This document shows, in pieces, positions 1-10,489 of a stretch of 64,000 nt of DNA. The notes under the pieces were generated by a model that had not been told where the DNA came from, did no database searches, and saw only the letters and a program-made list of their open reading frames with translations. Both the position numbers and the translations under genes were made by a program. Each line of letters starts with the position of its first letter. Within the stretch, counting starts at the first letter, position 1. Source of the stretch: Gordionus sp. m RMFG-2023 (lineage: Eukaryota > Nematomorpha > Gordioida > Chordodea > Parachordodidae); contig NC_088775.1 of the NCBI RefSeq assembly GCF_954871325.1, positions 61,047,561 through 61,111,560 of the forward strand, in the 5' to 3' direction.

Positions 1-720
1 ACAATTGTCATAATCGTTATTTTATAAGTTTTTTGAATTTTTTTGAAGAAAATAGGTTAAAATAAGTATTAATAACATGTGTAAATATAAATTTAGTGAA
101 GATGTACCAAAGAAAAGTGACAATTGTCATAATCGTTATTTTATAAGTTTTTTGAATTTTTTTGAAGAAAATATGTTAAAATAAGTATTGATAACATGTT
201 TAAATAAAATTTATTGAAGATGTACCATAGAAAATTGACATTGTCATAATGGTTATTTTTAAAGTTTTTTGAATTTTTTGACGAAAATATGTTAAAATAA
301 GTATTAATAACATGTGTAAATATAAATTTAGTGAAGACAATGAAAAGTGACAATTGTCATATTCGTTATTTTTTGAATTTTTTTGACGAAAATATGTTAA
401 AATAAGTATTAATAACATGTGTAAATATAAATTTAGTGAAGATGTACCAATGAAAAGTGACAATTGTCATAATCGTTATTCTTAAAGTTTTTGGAATTTT
501 TTTGACTAAAATATTTTAAAATATGTATATATAACATGTTTAAATAAAAATTTAGTGAAGATGTATTCTAGATAAGCGACATTTGTCATAATCATTATTT
601 TTTAAGTTTTTTGATTTTTGTTGACGAAAATATGTTAAAATGAGTAATAATAACATGTTTAAATATTTAGTGAAGATGTACTATAGAAAAGTGACAATTG
701 TCATAATCGTTATTTTTAAA
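1..720 (-). repeat. Satellite array of element A, left arm (~110-120-bp units)
   Basis: About six tandem units read here in the orientation opposite to those at 1009-1455 and 8520-9402. Each contains TGACAATTGTCA, an AT-rich middle and a GTGAAGATGTAC-type block. Short open frames through this stretch are only translations of the repeat. Confidence 0.9.
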
Positions 721-1008
721 ATTTCTTTGATGTTTATGGGTAAAAATATAGATTGTAAAATTAAAATTGCCTGAGTATATGCCATAGAAAAACATATGGT
801 AATAATAGATTCTTCCCCAATAACAGGAGCAAATTGGCATTTTACTACATATGTTCATCGGGTCAGAAATTAATATGCAAAATTTATATCATAATATCTA
901 ATCCTAAGTTAGAACTTATTATTTTTTTACCAATTTTCACCAGACAATTTTGTTTAAAATTTGGGTAAACTTTTTTTTCTATTTTAAAATCAATATCGAT
1001 GCAAGTTA
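721..1008. other. Single-copy core between the inverted satellite arrays of element A
   Basis: This is the turning point of the palindrome. Its beginning (GGTAAAAATATAGATT) resembles the beginning of the core in element B (CGATAAAAATATAGATT at about 25008), which supports common descent. I see no credible coding frame or RNA gene in it. Confidence 0.65.
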
Positions 1009-1455
1009 ACTATTTTCGTCAAAAAAAATCAAAAAACTTTAAAAATAACGATTATGACAATTGTCGCTTATCTAGAGTACATCTTCACTAAATTTTTATT
1101 TAAACATGTTATCAATACTTATTTTAAAATATCTTTGTCAATAAAATTCAAAAAACTTTAAAAATAACGATTATGACAATTGTCACTTTTCATTGGTACA
1201 TCTTCACTAAATTTATATTTACACATGTTATTAATACTTATTTTAACATATTTTCGTCAAAAAAATTCAAAAAACTAAAAATAACGATTATGACAATTGT
1301 CACTCATCTTAACTAAATTTTAATTTAAACATGTTTTTAATATTTATTTTAACATATTTTCTTCAAAAAAATTTAAAAAACTTTAAAAATAACAATTATG
1401 ACAAATGTCCTTTTCATTGGTACATCTTCACTAAATTTATATTTACACATGTTAT
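1009..1455 (+). repeat. Satellite array of element A, right arm, part before the LTR insertion
   Basis: Roughly four units in the orientation opposite to 1-720. The array stops inside a unit at ACACATGTTAT (ending 1455) and resumes within the same unit at 8520, so the LTR element split one repeat unit. Confidence 0.9.
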
Positions 1456-1778
1456 TTTTTAAGTGTATTCTGGATACCCATAGTTGATATTGAATTGTAT
1501 TAAACGATAGAATAAGTATAACAAAATACTATTTAAATTATTCAAAATTTCTTTATTTCTTATAATAATCTTTTCCTTTAAAACTTTGACAATTTTTTTT
1601 AATGATTTAATTTTACCAAAAAAATATATTTTTTTAAAAAAATATATTATATAATAATTATTATCTTTTTACATTACATAATAATAATTCTTTTTTACCA
1701 ATCAGATGTCTACAATCCATCTGATTGACATTTGGGGCTTATCTATATATATATATTTTTTTTTTACATACTAAGACA
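1456..1778 (-). repeat. 3' LTR of the LTR retrotransposon
   Basis: On the minus strand it starts TGTCTTAGTATG and ends CACTTAAAAA, so the right terminus is not the usual CA. The copy is 12 bp longer than its partner, owing to an AT-rich indel and a variable TA run. Confidence 0.92.
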
Positions 1779-2045
1779 TGTCACCCCTTTATGGGTCAGT
1801 GACACTCCTTTAACAAAAACGATGACGATACTACAATAATATAAAACAGATTTTACAAGAAATTATTATACTACAATAAGAAATTTTTATAAGAAATTTT
1901 TATAAGAAATTTTTATAAGAAATTACTATACTACAATAAGAAATCTTTATAAGAAATTACTATACTACAATAAAAAATCTTTATAAGAAATTACTATACT
2001 ACAATAAAAAAAAAAATTTACACCTTCTTTCACTTGCTATTTGAG
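1779..2045 (-). repeat. 3' untranslated part with a ~34-bp minisatellite and purine tract
   Basis: Between about 1836 and 2012 a unit based on TACTATACTACAATAAGAAA plus a TTTATAAGAAAT spacer recurs four to five times. Next to the LTR (1779-1795) the minus strand reads AAAGGGGTGACA, the position expected for the polypurine tract that primes plus-strand synthesis. Confidence 0.7.
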
Positions 2046-2612
2046 CTAAATTAACAGTAGATCCTCCCATAGTTCTTCCTTCTGATCAGTTGATGCCAGC
2101 ATTCCGGTCGCTACCGTCAACGGGTTGGATTCAGCTGCTACAGGCGCTACTGGACTCATCAAACTCGCTGCTCGATGCTGTTCCATCACTGTCCGAATAT
2201 TTACGTAATCCATTCTACTGACACTGGCCTCTTTGTTCACTAACTTTGCCGGCGTAAGCTGAGAATTATCCTTTCTTGGTCCGCTGATCGCACTATCGAC
2301 GAATTCTCTGGCCAATCTTTTAGTCATCCCTTGTTGTGTGCCCCGAATATTCGTGTCTTGTGCCCCCAACGGTACCCAATTCTTTTTAAACAACGCCGGA
2401 CATTGATTCTTCAAATGCGTTTCAGACTGGCAATTTAAACACCGCCTTTTCTTAATAAGTAAATTGCTTGATGTGGACGGATTCTCCATTGGGCGAATAT
2501 CCACATTATTATTCAAATCCATAACATTAGGGATCAACGTGATCTGAAGATAGTGGTCCTGGAGATGTATTAATTTGTGTTGGGTTTGCACGGTTTTTTT
2601 ATCAGACAACAT
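2046..2612 (-). CDS. 188-residue zinc-knuckle ORF downstream of integrase in the LTR element
   Basis: An open frame of 188 residues lies 3' of pol, where some elements carry env or an accessory gene. Near residue 58 it has a CCHC knuckle of the CX2CX4HX4C type (C-L-N-C … H … C), preceded by a basic KKRR stretch and followed by a polar region with many Ser, Thr and Ala. There is no signal peptide or membrane helix, so it is not a typical envelope. It could be a relocated nucleocapsid-like protein, a nucleic-acid chaperone, or a separately acquired gene. Base composition is less AT-rich than the flanks, as expected of maintained coding sequence. Confidence 0.6.
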   Translation of the reverse strand: MLSDKKTVQTQHKLIHLQDHYLQITLIPNVMDLNNNVDIRPMENPSTSSNLLIKKRRCLNCQSETHLKNQCPALFKKNWVPLGAQDTNIRGTQQGMTKRLAREFVDSAISGPRKDNSQLTPAKLVNKEASVSRMDYVNIRTVMEQHRAASLMSPVAPVAAESNPLTVATGMLASTDQKEELWEDLLLI

Positions 2613-3783
2613 TTTAAAGAAGAGGAAAAAAATATAATCTTATTCAAAAATGCAAACTAATTTATGTTTCTTTTTCTTTTGTTTCACAATTGGGGAAAAA
2701 AAAATGTTATAACCAATATTTATTCTTTATCTTTCCTTTTGTCTTTCACAACAACTCAGGATTTTAACAACAAATAATATAAATACTTATTGATCACAAA
2801 TCCCAACCTATTTACTACAATTTGTAATTTTTATTTATTTTCCTTTCCTAACTTACAACCATACTCACATCAAAGTGAACCGTTCGTGAAAACAAAAAAA
2901 ACAACTTTCTTTTTCCACTGACCATCCATCACAAAAATTTACATTTTTTATTAACTTTTTCTTTACTTTCCTTGAAAACAAAAAACATAATCATAAACGA
3001 TTCCCTCGTTATACCATTTAATTACTTATATTATACTCCCATCACTCTACAATGAGGATACTCGAGTATATAAAATAATAAATAAATTAATAAAATACTT
3101 TCCTCCGATGGACTTTAATACCATTTAACCGAAAGCATAAATTACCAAAACACCCCCAGTTGTTCAGTATTCAACTAATTCATTAAGTTATATAATTTTG
3201 TTTTGTACTCCACTAATTTTATCAATTACGTGATTATTTAAATAACCAAAGGAATCTCTTCCTTCAAGGGAAAACAAAAAAAAATTGTCTTTGCCCTTCA
3301 ATACCCCGAGACTCAATTATAATCCCGTATAATTATAGGATGTTGAGTTCTCCCTCCGAAATATAAAAATCCCTTTGTTTTCCAGGCTTTTCAAAGTTTC
3401 AATTAAGCATCCTCTAATGGATTCCATTAACACTTAATCACAAAGAAGCCTACCCCTATCTTTATGATAGTATCTTACTCCCAATACTACGCAAGTATCT
3501 TTATCAGAGTATCCCAAAAGAATCAATATTTTCATTATTCATATTTAACATATTATGCTATATTACTACAATAAATTTCATTATTCATCTTTAACATATT
3601 ATGCTATATGATTCCAATAATCTAAGATTCTGGAAAAATAATCAGATAAGATTAATATTTAAGCATTTTCACATTATCTTTATCCTTTCTTACTTTCTCC
3701 TAACCTTACGTGATCATTATGTCTGATTACCGTTATTCCATTTATTAGCAAAATTTCATTTAATTTGGAACCAAGGTTTTCTA
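2613..3783 (-). other. Long non-coding stretch between integrase and the 3' ORF
   Basis: About 1.17 kb with no credible frame on either strand. It could be an untranslated spacer or the remains of a lost gene. Confidence 0.5.
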
Positions 3784-6700
3784 CTATACGACCTTATTCC
3801 CTTTGTTATCAAACAAACGGGCCCATACAATTCTTCCCACAGGATATTTTATTACAATCTTATCAACCGAAGGTACACCAGTTCCATCTTTGGATTTTAA
3901 GAAATCCAACGGCATTCTGGTCCTTCTTCCCAAAAATAACTCCACCGGAGTAATTCCCTCTCGGTTTCTGGAATTATTATAATATAAATGGGCCATCCAA
4001 ACATCATTACTTTCTTGTTTGGCCTTTTTAATCCAATTCGATAGCTACCATTCTCTCCGCCTGTCCATTGGAACTGGGATGATATGGTGGAGCTAATACG
4101 TGTTTAATTTCCATCGCATTACAAAAATCTTTGAAACTTTCACTTACAAAGGCCGGACCTCCATCAGACACTATTGTCTTTGGAATCCCAAATCTAGCCC
4201 ATAACCTTTGTAACAATTTGATAACAATTCTAGTGGTTAATCCATGAACCTCTTCATATTCAATCCACTTAGAATATGCATCAACAACTAAAAAATACGA
4301 CTTCTTGTTTAAGTCAAAGAAATCCACGTGAACACGCTCCCACGGCCTTTCAGGTCTCGGCCAATAACTGCCTATTTCCTTCCGGGGCATAACGGCACAC
4401 GAATTACATGGAATACAACTCCTTGTAATCTTTTCAATATCATCGCTCATTCCAGGCCACCATACATACTCACGAGCCCAAGATTTCATTTTATCCCGAC
4501 CCTGATGTCCTGCATGCAACAATCGTACAATTTTACTCCGTAATTTCAACGGAATCACGGCTCTATTACCCCGCATCAAACAATCATCCACTACGGACAA
4601 TTCCTTTTCAATTTTTCTATAAACTTTACTATTATTTTTCCACGGTTCTTGTCCCGTCAAAAATAATTTTACTCGACCCAATTCCTTATCCCCTAAGGTA
4701 TTGCTTTTAAGATCCTCCCAATTCGTAGGACCACCCTTTAACATATGTGATAAAAAACAAATTAATACCCTGTCTTCATTCACCATTATACTTTTGTTAC
4801 CGTCAAGATCCCCTTCACTGGATCCTAACCTAGATAAAATATCAGGCAAACAATTTTCCTTGCCCCTGCGATATCTGATTTGCACATTAAAACTTCCCAC
4901 CAGTAACAACCAACGTTGCAACCGGGGAGACAGCATTAACTCTTTATTATCTTTTTTAAATAAATGAATTAACGGCTTATGATCCATGTAAATTATAAAT
5001 CTTTTACCGATCAAATATTCACGACATTTGGTTAATCCAAAGATAACCGCTAGGGCTTCTTGTTCAATAACCGAATATCTAGTTTCCACTTCCCTGAAAA
5101 CTCTCGAAAAAAATATGATGGGTCTTTCCACATCATCCATTAAATGTAACAATGCACCTCCAACCCCCTTGTTGGATGCATCAACTGCCAATATGATCTC
5201 TAAATCATTATTAAAACATACCAAAATCGGTTCCTCACCAATTTTTCCTTTTAAAATATCAAAAGCATTTTTCTGTTCAATTTTCCACACAAAATGAACA
5301 CCTTTCTTTAATAAACCATACAATGGAGATGCCAATTTTGCAAAATCTTCCACAAAACGATGATAATAATTTACCATTCCCAAAAATGATTGCAACTCCG
5401 CTTTATTGGTTGGCGGATTCATATTCGTTATATTTTTTAAATTTTTTTCCAGAGGTTTCACCTCCATTCCATTTATGCGATGTCCTAAGTAGATAACTTC
5501 CGTTACCCCAAGAACACTCTTTTCCTTGCTGGCCCTCAGACCCTTATCACGAATCCGCTTGAAAACCTCTTCCAAACGTTGATTATGTTGCTCTGGTGTT
5601 ATACCAGTCACCAACACATCATCCATATAATAATAAACTCCTTCTAGGCCCTGGAAAACTGATGCCATAGTGCGCTGAAATATCGGCGCTGACACACTTA
5701 ATCCAAACGGTAGCCTACAAAAGGCAAATAATCCTTTCGGAGTCGTTATTGTAAATAATTTATGAATTTCTTCTTTCAAAGGCAATTGCAAATAAGCCGA
5801 AGAAAAATCAACCTTGGAAAAATACTTGGCACCTTTTAAACTGGCCAAAATTTCCTCAATCCTAGGCAATGGATATTTTACCTCCACTACCCATCTATTT
5901 AACGTTACACGGAAATCAGCACATAGCCTTAACTTTCCATTCGATTTTCTAACAGGTACCAATGGTGTGGCCCACTCACTATATTCCACAGGAATAATGA
6001 TGCCATCTCTAACCCATTGATCCAATTCTTCATCGATTTCCCTTTTCCACTCAAAAGGAACTCTTCGACAAGCCAAAAAGATGGGTGAAAAACCCTCTTT
6101 AAGTTTAACGTCTACTTGATAATCATTTAAACGTCCTAATTTTTCTTCAAAAATTATACCATATTTTCTAACCAAAACAGGTATAGCCAGATCGATCTTT
6201 TTTAATCCATCGATTTCAATTTCCATAAATTGATCCCTATCAATTTTACCATTTATTTCTGTATGATCAGAACTGATCCCTACCCTTTCAGGAGTTTCAA
6301 TAAAATTATTATTACCGACAATCCTATTTTCATCGTTCAATAATTTAGATATCCCTTCTTTCTGAAGTTCATCTCGGATATTATCCGCCATTAAATCTCC
6401 TTTATCACTAGCTAATCCGCTATCAATAATAAATAAATTCCAATAATTATTATAGGGTCCAATTGTGGTAATCCAATCCCACCCCATAATAGTTTCCTCT
6501 GCTTTTCCCACTATCCATAAATCTAAACTTATGATAGTATCATTAAAAACCACATACCATTGAGTTTTACCCAAAACCTCAATTTCAGAACCATCGAACT
6601 GTTTTAAACACATATTTTCTTTAATAATCACGCCATTAGGCCAATATTTAAGAAAATTTTCACAAGACATTATCGAAATGCTCGCACCAGTGTCAAATAG

Positions 6701-7027
6701 CATATCAATATACCTGCAGTCAATTCTCAAGTTAACCCTAGGACATTGACCCAGTCTATTTATTCCATCAGTCCTTAAAATTTCACAAGTTTTAAAGGGC
6801 TGATCGCTATATATTCCCTCTGAAATATGCATTTCATTAAAATTTAAATTTCCTCCCAAATTCAACTCAGAATTTCGAGGCTTTTTACTAATATAACTAT
6901 ATTTTTTCATAATATCCCGAGGATATTTCTCCCATTTAAAATTATCAACATTTTTTCTATTTGTATATTTCACAATGCTCCCAGGAAATCCTTCCCATTT
7001 AAAAGCATTATTTTTCATTATATTCAC
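3784..7027 (-). CDS. pol region: protease, reverse transcriptase, RNase H, integrase
   Basis: Fossil retrotransposon polyprotein. In order: aspartic protease with LFDTGAS near residue 109; reverse transcriptase with the catalytic YYMDD box near residue 466; RNase H with VDASNKGVGGALL; integrase with an HHCC zinc-binding module near residue 836 and a DDE core (VDFF, SDGGPAF near residue 952, and the Glu of NGQAER). Protease matures the polyprotein, RT/RNase H copies RNA into DNA in the particle, and integrase inserts the copy. All catalytic boxes are recognisable. It lies downstream of the zinc-knuckle gag end. Confidence 0.95.
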
Positions 7028-7139
7028 ATTAAAACTATAATCCGTTTTAACTTTATCTTCATGATAACAAACATTTTCATTAAAACCATTAAAATTATGA
7101 GAATCCCATCTCTTTTTATTATAATATACTTTCTTAAAA

Positions 7140-7428
7140 TTTTTATTTCCCTGTATTCCAACTGCTATATGATTACATTTGCTATCATATAGTCAGCGTA
7201 AAGCACAATTTATAGCTATATGTCCCGTCTCTTTACATTTAAAACATAAACGAGACCCATCCAAATCCGATTTCAACGAATCAACTTTATTTACATCTAG
7301 TCCTGAAATCTTCCTTACGTTGGAATTTTCTCCACTAGATTTTTGCAATGGAAAACCCATTCTAAAATTCTGTTCCTTTACAATACAGGTTTTGGCATAA
7401 TGACCCTTGTAACATCACCGATTACAAA
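7140..7428 (-). other. Nucleocapsid-like zinc-knuckle region of gag
   Basis: The minus strand encodes two CCHC-type knuckles, one near 7400 (CYKGHYAKTC-like) and one near 7215 (FKCKETGHIAINC). Such knuckles bind the element's RNA during packaging. The region joins the gag-position frame upstream to the protease downstream. Confidence 0.75.
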
Positions 7429-7908
7429 TTAGTCAGCAATAATTTTTGGAAAACTCTTTCCATTCGAAATAATTCTATCACCGAATTGTTTCTTATCCCC
7501 TTGATTATTCATACTAATCAACCTGGATACATCACTATAAATATCTTTAATAGATTCTTTTATATCTTTTAATTCCTGGAGGATAACCACTGATCTCTCC
7601 ATAAATTCCAAACGATCATCAATATTATCTTTCATCGTTTCAACCATTCCTGGTTTGCCGTTCTTGATTTCATTTAAAATTCCATTTAAACTACTTTCCA
7701 AGTCCGAAATTCTTTTAAAACAATTAACAGACACCAGAGTGTCCTTTTTCCAATTACCATATACCTTGGTCGCAACCAAAGTACATTTTCCACATAAAAA
7801 TTTCAAAAGTATATATATTAAATATAGAATTATTATTAATCCTAATGTAACTAAGTGATGACCTATATCCAATTCATTAAGGTTCTGATACAAGATTTTA
7901 TAACCCAT
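7429..7908 (-). CDS. gag-position ORF with a hydrophobic segment and coiled coil
   Basis: 159 residues directly downstream of the 5' LTR leader. Residues ~20-42 form a strongly hydrophobic stretch (LGLIIILYLIYILLKFLC) long enough to span a membrane. The rest is charged with heptad-like spacing (about residues 68-135), suggesting an oligomerising coiled coil. A classical capsid fold is not recognisable by eye. As gag it would build the particle; the N-terminal hydrophobic segment is unusual for Ty3/gypsy and might be a membrane anchor. Confidence 0.6.
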   Translation of the reverse strand: MGYKILYQNLNELDIGHHLVTLGLIIILYLIYILLKFLCGKCTLVATKVYGNWKKDTLVSVNCFKRISDLESSLNGILNEIKNGKPGMVETMKDNIDDRLEFMERSVVILQELKDIKESIKDIYSDVSRLISMNNQGDKKQFGDRIISNGKSFPKIIAD

Positions 7909-8179
7909 ATCCTTAAAGATGGCAATTTTATTAAATAAAAGTAGGCTCAGAATACATCGAAATACACAACCATCGCATATTACAAATTTCTACTTTAAAA
8001 TTACGTTATTACAAAAAGAAAAAATATTTTTCCAAACTACTTTGTTAATTAAAATTCACAAAAAAAAATTTAAACCACAAAAACGTTATTATTGCGTTGT
8101 GTCCTAAGGTAACCTATAATATGTAAAATAAAAAAAAGTTTTATTTTTTTACCTTAAAATAATGAATACCCTTGAATTT

Positions 8180-8207
8180 CCAGGTTCGAATCCTGGTCAC
8201 GGCACCA
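8180..8207 (-). other. Primer-binding site matching the 3' end of tRNA-His
   Basis: The + strand reads as the T-arm, acceptor 3' strand and CCA tail of a tRNA (GGTTCGAATCC … TCACGGCACCA), the complement of the binding site. TCACGGCA-CCA fits metazoan tRNA-His. The match spans up to 28 nt, longer than the usual 8-18, and is separated from the LTR by one base (8208). Confidence 0.8.
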
Positions 8208-8208
8208 C

Positions 8209-8519
8209 TTTTTAAGTGTATTCTGGATACCCATAGTTGATATTGAATTGTATTAAACGATAGAATAAGTATAACATAATACTATTTAAATTATTCAAAA
8301 TTTCTTTATTTCTTATAATAATCTTTTCCTTTAAAACTTTGACAATTTTTTTTAATGATTTAATTTTACCAAAAAAATATATTATATAATAATTATTATC
8401 TTTTTACATTACATAATAATAATTCTTTTTTACCAATCAGATGTCTACAATCCATCTGATTGACATTTGGGGCTTATCTATATATATATATATATCTATT
8501 TTTTTTACATACTAAGACA
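8209..8519 (-). repeat. 5' LTR of the LTR retrotransposon
   Basis: Direct repeat of 1456-1778, in the position that would drive transcription leftwards. It ends with ACA on the + strand (TGT on the element's strand), directly followed by the GTTAT target duplication. Confidence 0.92.
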
Positions 8520-9402
8520 GTTATTAATACTTATTTTAACATATTTTCTTCAAAAAACTTTAAAATTAACGATTATGACAAATGTCACTTTTCATTGGTA
8601 CATCTTCACTAAATTTATATTTACACATGTTATTAATACTTATTTTAACATATTTTCGTTAAAAAAATTCAAAAAACTTTAAAAATAGGGATTATGACAA
8701 TTGTCAGTTTTCTATGGTACATCTTCACTAAATTTATATTTACACATGTTATTAATACTTATTTTAACATATTTTCGTCAAAAAACTTTAAAAATAACGA
8801 TTATGACAATTGTCACTTTTCTATGGTACATCTTCACTAAATTTATATTTACACATGTTATTAATACTTATTTTAACATATTTTCGTCAAAAAACTTTAA
8901 AAATAGCGATTATGACAATTGTCACTTTTCATTGGTACATCTTCACTAAATTTATATTTACACATGTTATTAATACTTATTTTAACATATTTTCGTCAAA
9001 AAAATTCAAAAAACTTTAAAAAGAACGATTATGACAATTGTCACTTTTCTATGGTACATCTTCACTTAATTTATATTTACACATGTTATTAATACTTATT
9101 TTAACAAATTTTCGTCAAAAAAATTCAAAAAACTTTAAAATTAACCATTATGACAATTGTCACTTTTCATTGGTACATCTTCACTAAATTTATATTTACA
9201 CATGTTATTAATTCTTATTTTAACATATTTTCGTCAAAAAAATTCGAAAAACTTTAAAAATAACGATTATGACAATTGTCACTTTTCATTGGTACATCTT
9301 CACTAAATTTGTATTTACACATATTATTAATACTTATTTTAACATACTTTCTTCAAAAAAATTCAAAAAACTTATAAAAGAACGATTATGACAATTTTCA
9401 CA
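8520..9402 (+). repeat. Satellite array of element A, right arm, part after the LTR insertion
   Basis: About seven to eight units of the same satellite in the same orientation as 1009-1455. Units differ from each other by few substitutions and share element-specific variants such as ATGTTATTAATACTT, where element B has ATGTTAGCAATGCTT. Confidence 0.92.
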
Positions 9403-9858
9403 TTAAAATACTATCCTTAAAAAGATCATATAAAATAACATCAAAAAAGTTTCATAAAATCCACCTCATTTAATAATAAATAGATAATTTTAAAAAAATG
9501 ATAAAAGATTTCACTAAAAGATTGTTTATTTATCTAATAAAATTTACAATATAATTCCTCAATAAAAGATGTATTTACAAAGATGTGAAAATCACTAATA
9601 AATTATATTATAAAGAATATTACATTTTTACAATATAGCAGCATATTATTTTTTTTATTAAAAAAACATCTAATAAATAAATTTATTTTCATTTCAAAAT
9701 ATAATAATATAAATAAAAAATATTAAATCATATCATGTTTATTTGTTGATAATAATAAAATATTTACATTAAATATAAATAAAATAAATTATTTTACTAA
9801 AATAAATAAATAGTAATTAATGCTATAAGCATCGATGCAGAATTTTGACTAATTTATT
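9403..9858. other. AT-rich arm of element A
   Basis: Very AT-rich, no gene. Content and position correspond to the AT-rich arms of element B (for example an AAATAAATTATTTTACTAAAA tract near 9780-9810), so it is probably the outer arm of the palindrome. Confidence 0.6.
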
Positions 9859-10082
9859 TTAGCCAATTTTTAGGCTTAGCCCATTTTTAGGCTTAGCCAA
9901 TTTTTAGGCTTAGCCGATTTTTAGCCTTAGCCAATTTTTAGGCTTAGCCGATTTTTAGGCTTAGCCTAATTAGGTTTAGCCGATTTTTAGGCTATACCTA
10001 ATTAGGCTTAGCCGATTTTTCCACCTAAAATCTCGGCTAAGCCGTTTTTAGTCGGCTAAAATTAGCCGATTACGCAACACTA
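9859..10082. repeat. 17-bp subterminal repeats and terminal inverted repeat of element A
   Basis: About ten units of TTAGCCRATTTTTAGGC, partly degenerate, followed by mixed-orientation CGGCTAA copies and the terminus GATTACGCAACACTA. Arrays of short subterminal motifs are known transposase-binding sites in hAT elements; that role is inferred here. Confidence 0.75.
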
Positions 10083-10489
10083 CCTAAATATTATATATAA
10101 AAAAATATCATCACATTTAAAGAATTGAATAAATGCTACTCAGCAGCCATCTTCATTAGAGTACCAACGGCTTCTTGTGTGGCATCTTTCTCTACAATAA
10201 AGAGAGTTCTATCGAGCATTAGAGAGTCGATGAAAGATCAACGTAATCAAAATTTAGTATTGATGGCTTATGAAAAAGATAACATAAAATTTATCCTTTA
10301 ATACATTTATGTTAAAATTTAAAAATAAAAATCGTCGTATTATATTATAGTATTATTTTGTATATTCATATTATAGTATTATTTTGTATTGAATGCTTAA
10401 TTATTTGTTTACTTTAAAAAAATAGTAACCCCCTCAATTAAGCAATTGCCCCCCCCCCTCCTAGCTGAAAATTCCTGGATACGCCTCTG
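10083..10489 (+). mobile_element. 3' end of an older hAT transposon (host of element A)
   Basis: Contains a hAT C-terminal (dimerisation) relic at 10149-10301 and ends in ATACGCCTCTG, the complement of a CAGAGGCG-type hAT terminus, at 10489. The left part is separated from this piece by element A and lies outside the window. Confidence 0.6.
10149..10301 (+). pseudogene. hAT transposase C-terminal dimerisation domain relic
   Basis: The + strand frame reads IFIRVPTASCVASFSTIKRV and then an S-x-R-E-S-M-K-D-Q-R … L-x-L-M-A-Y-E-K-D pattern before a stop. This matches the hATC domain layout: small residues and A-S-x-x-F-S, then K-R, R-x-x-M-x-x-x-R, L-x-L-x-A. The usual A-E-R-x-F-S is changed to V-A-S-F-S. 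Only 51 codons remain and the catalytic part is missing, so it is a fragment. hATC mediates transposase multimerisation. Confidence 0.62.

Larger units (their letters stand above)
1456..8519 (-). mobile_element. Ty3/gypsy-type LTR retrotransposon, young, nearly whole
   Basis: It has two near-identical LTRs (1456-1778 and 8209-8519), a 5-bp target duplication GTTAT (1451-1455 and 8520-8524), a primer-binding site next to the right LTR, and a gag-to-pol order of zinc knuckles, protease, reverse transcriptase, RNase H and integrase on the minus strand. A further frame lies downstream of pol. The reading is interrupted at only a few places (about two to four), so it is probably not active as it stands but is recent: outside simple-sequence length changes and one short indel I see about one substitution between the LTRs. 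The protease-first pol with integrase after RNase H places it in Ty3/gypsy, perhaps near the mag-like group. Confidence 0.93.
1..10082. mobile_element. Giant palindromic hAT-like element A (left end outside window)
   Basis: The right end (…GCAACACTA at 10082) matches the terminus of the related element B (…AACAACACTA). Reading inward from it come a 17-bp subterminal repeat, an AT-rich arm, and ~110-120-bp satellite units in one orientation; a spacer near 721-1008 follows, then the same satellite in the opposite orientation to position 1. This is the plan of element B, which has an 8-bp target duplication and terminal inverted repeats typical of hAT elements. No transposase was recognised inside, so it is probably non-autonomous. 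The LTR retrotransposon at 1456-8519 is a later insertion. If the hAT reading is right, the left flank outside the window should carry CCTAAATA, the 8 bp found at 10083-10090. Confidence 0.72.

Noticed and set aside
1-463. Hydrophobic open frames of 70-90 codons
   Set aside because: They repeat with the satellite unit (similar frames occur at 8467-9019 and 27424-27633) and are translations of tandem repeats.
8171-8207. tRNA gene (T arm and CCA end visible)
   Set aside because: Only the 3' part of a tRNA is present, with an encoded CCA, and it lies exactly next to an LTR. It is a primer-binding site.
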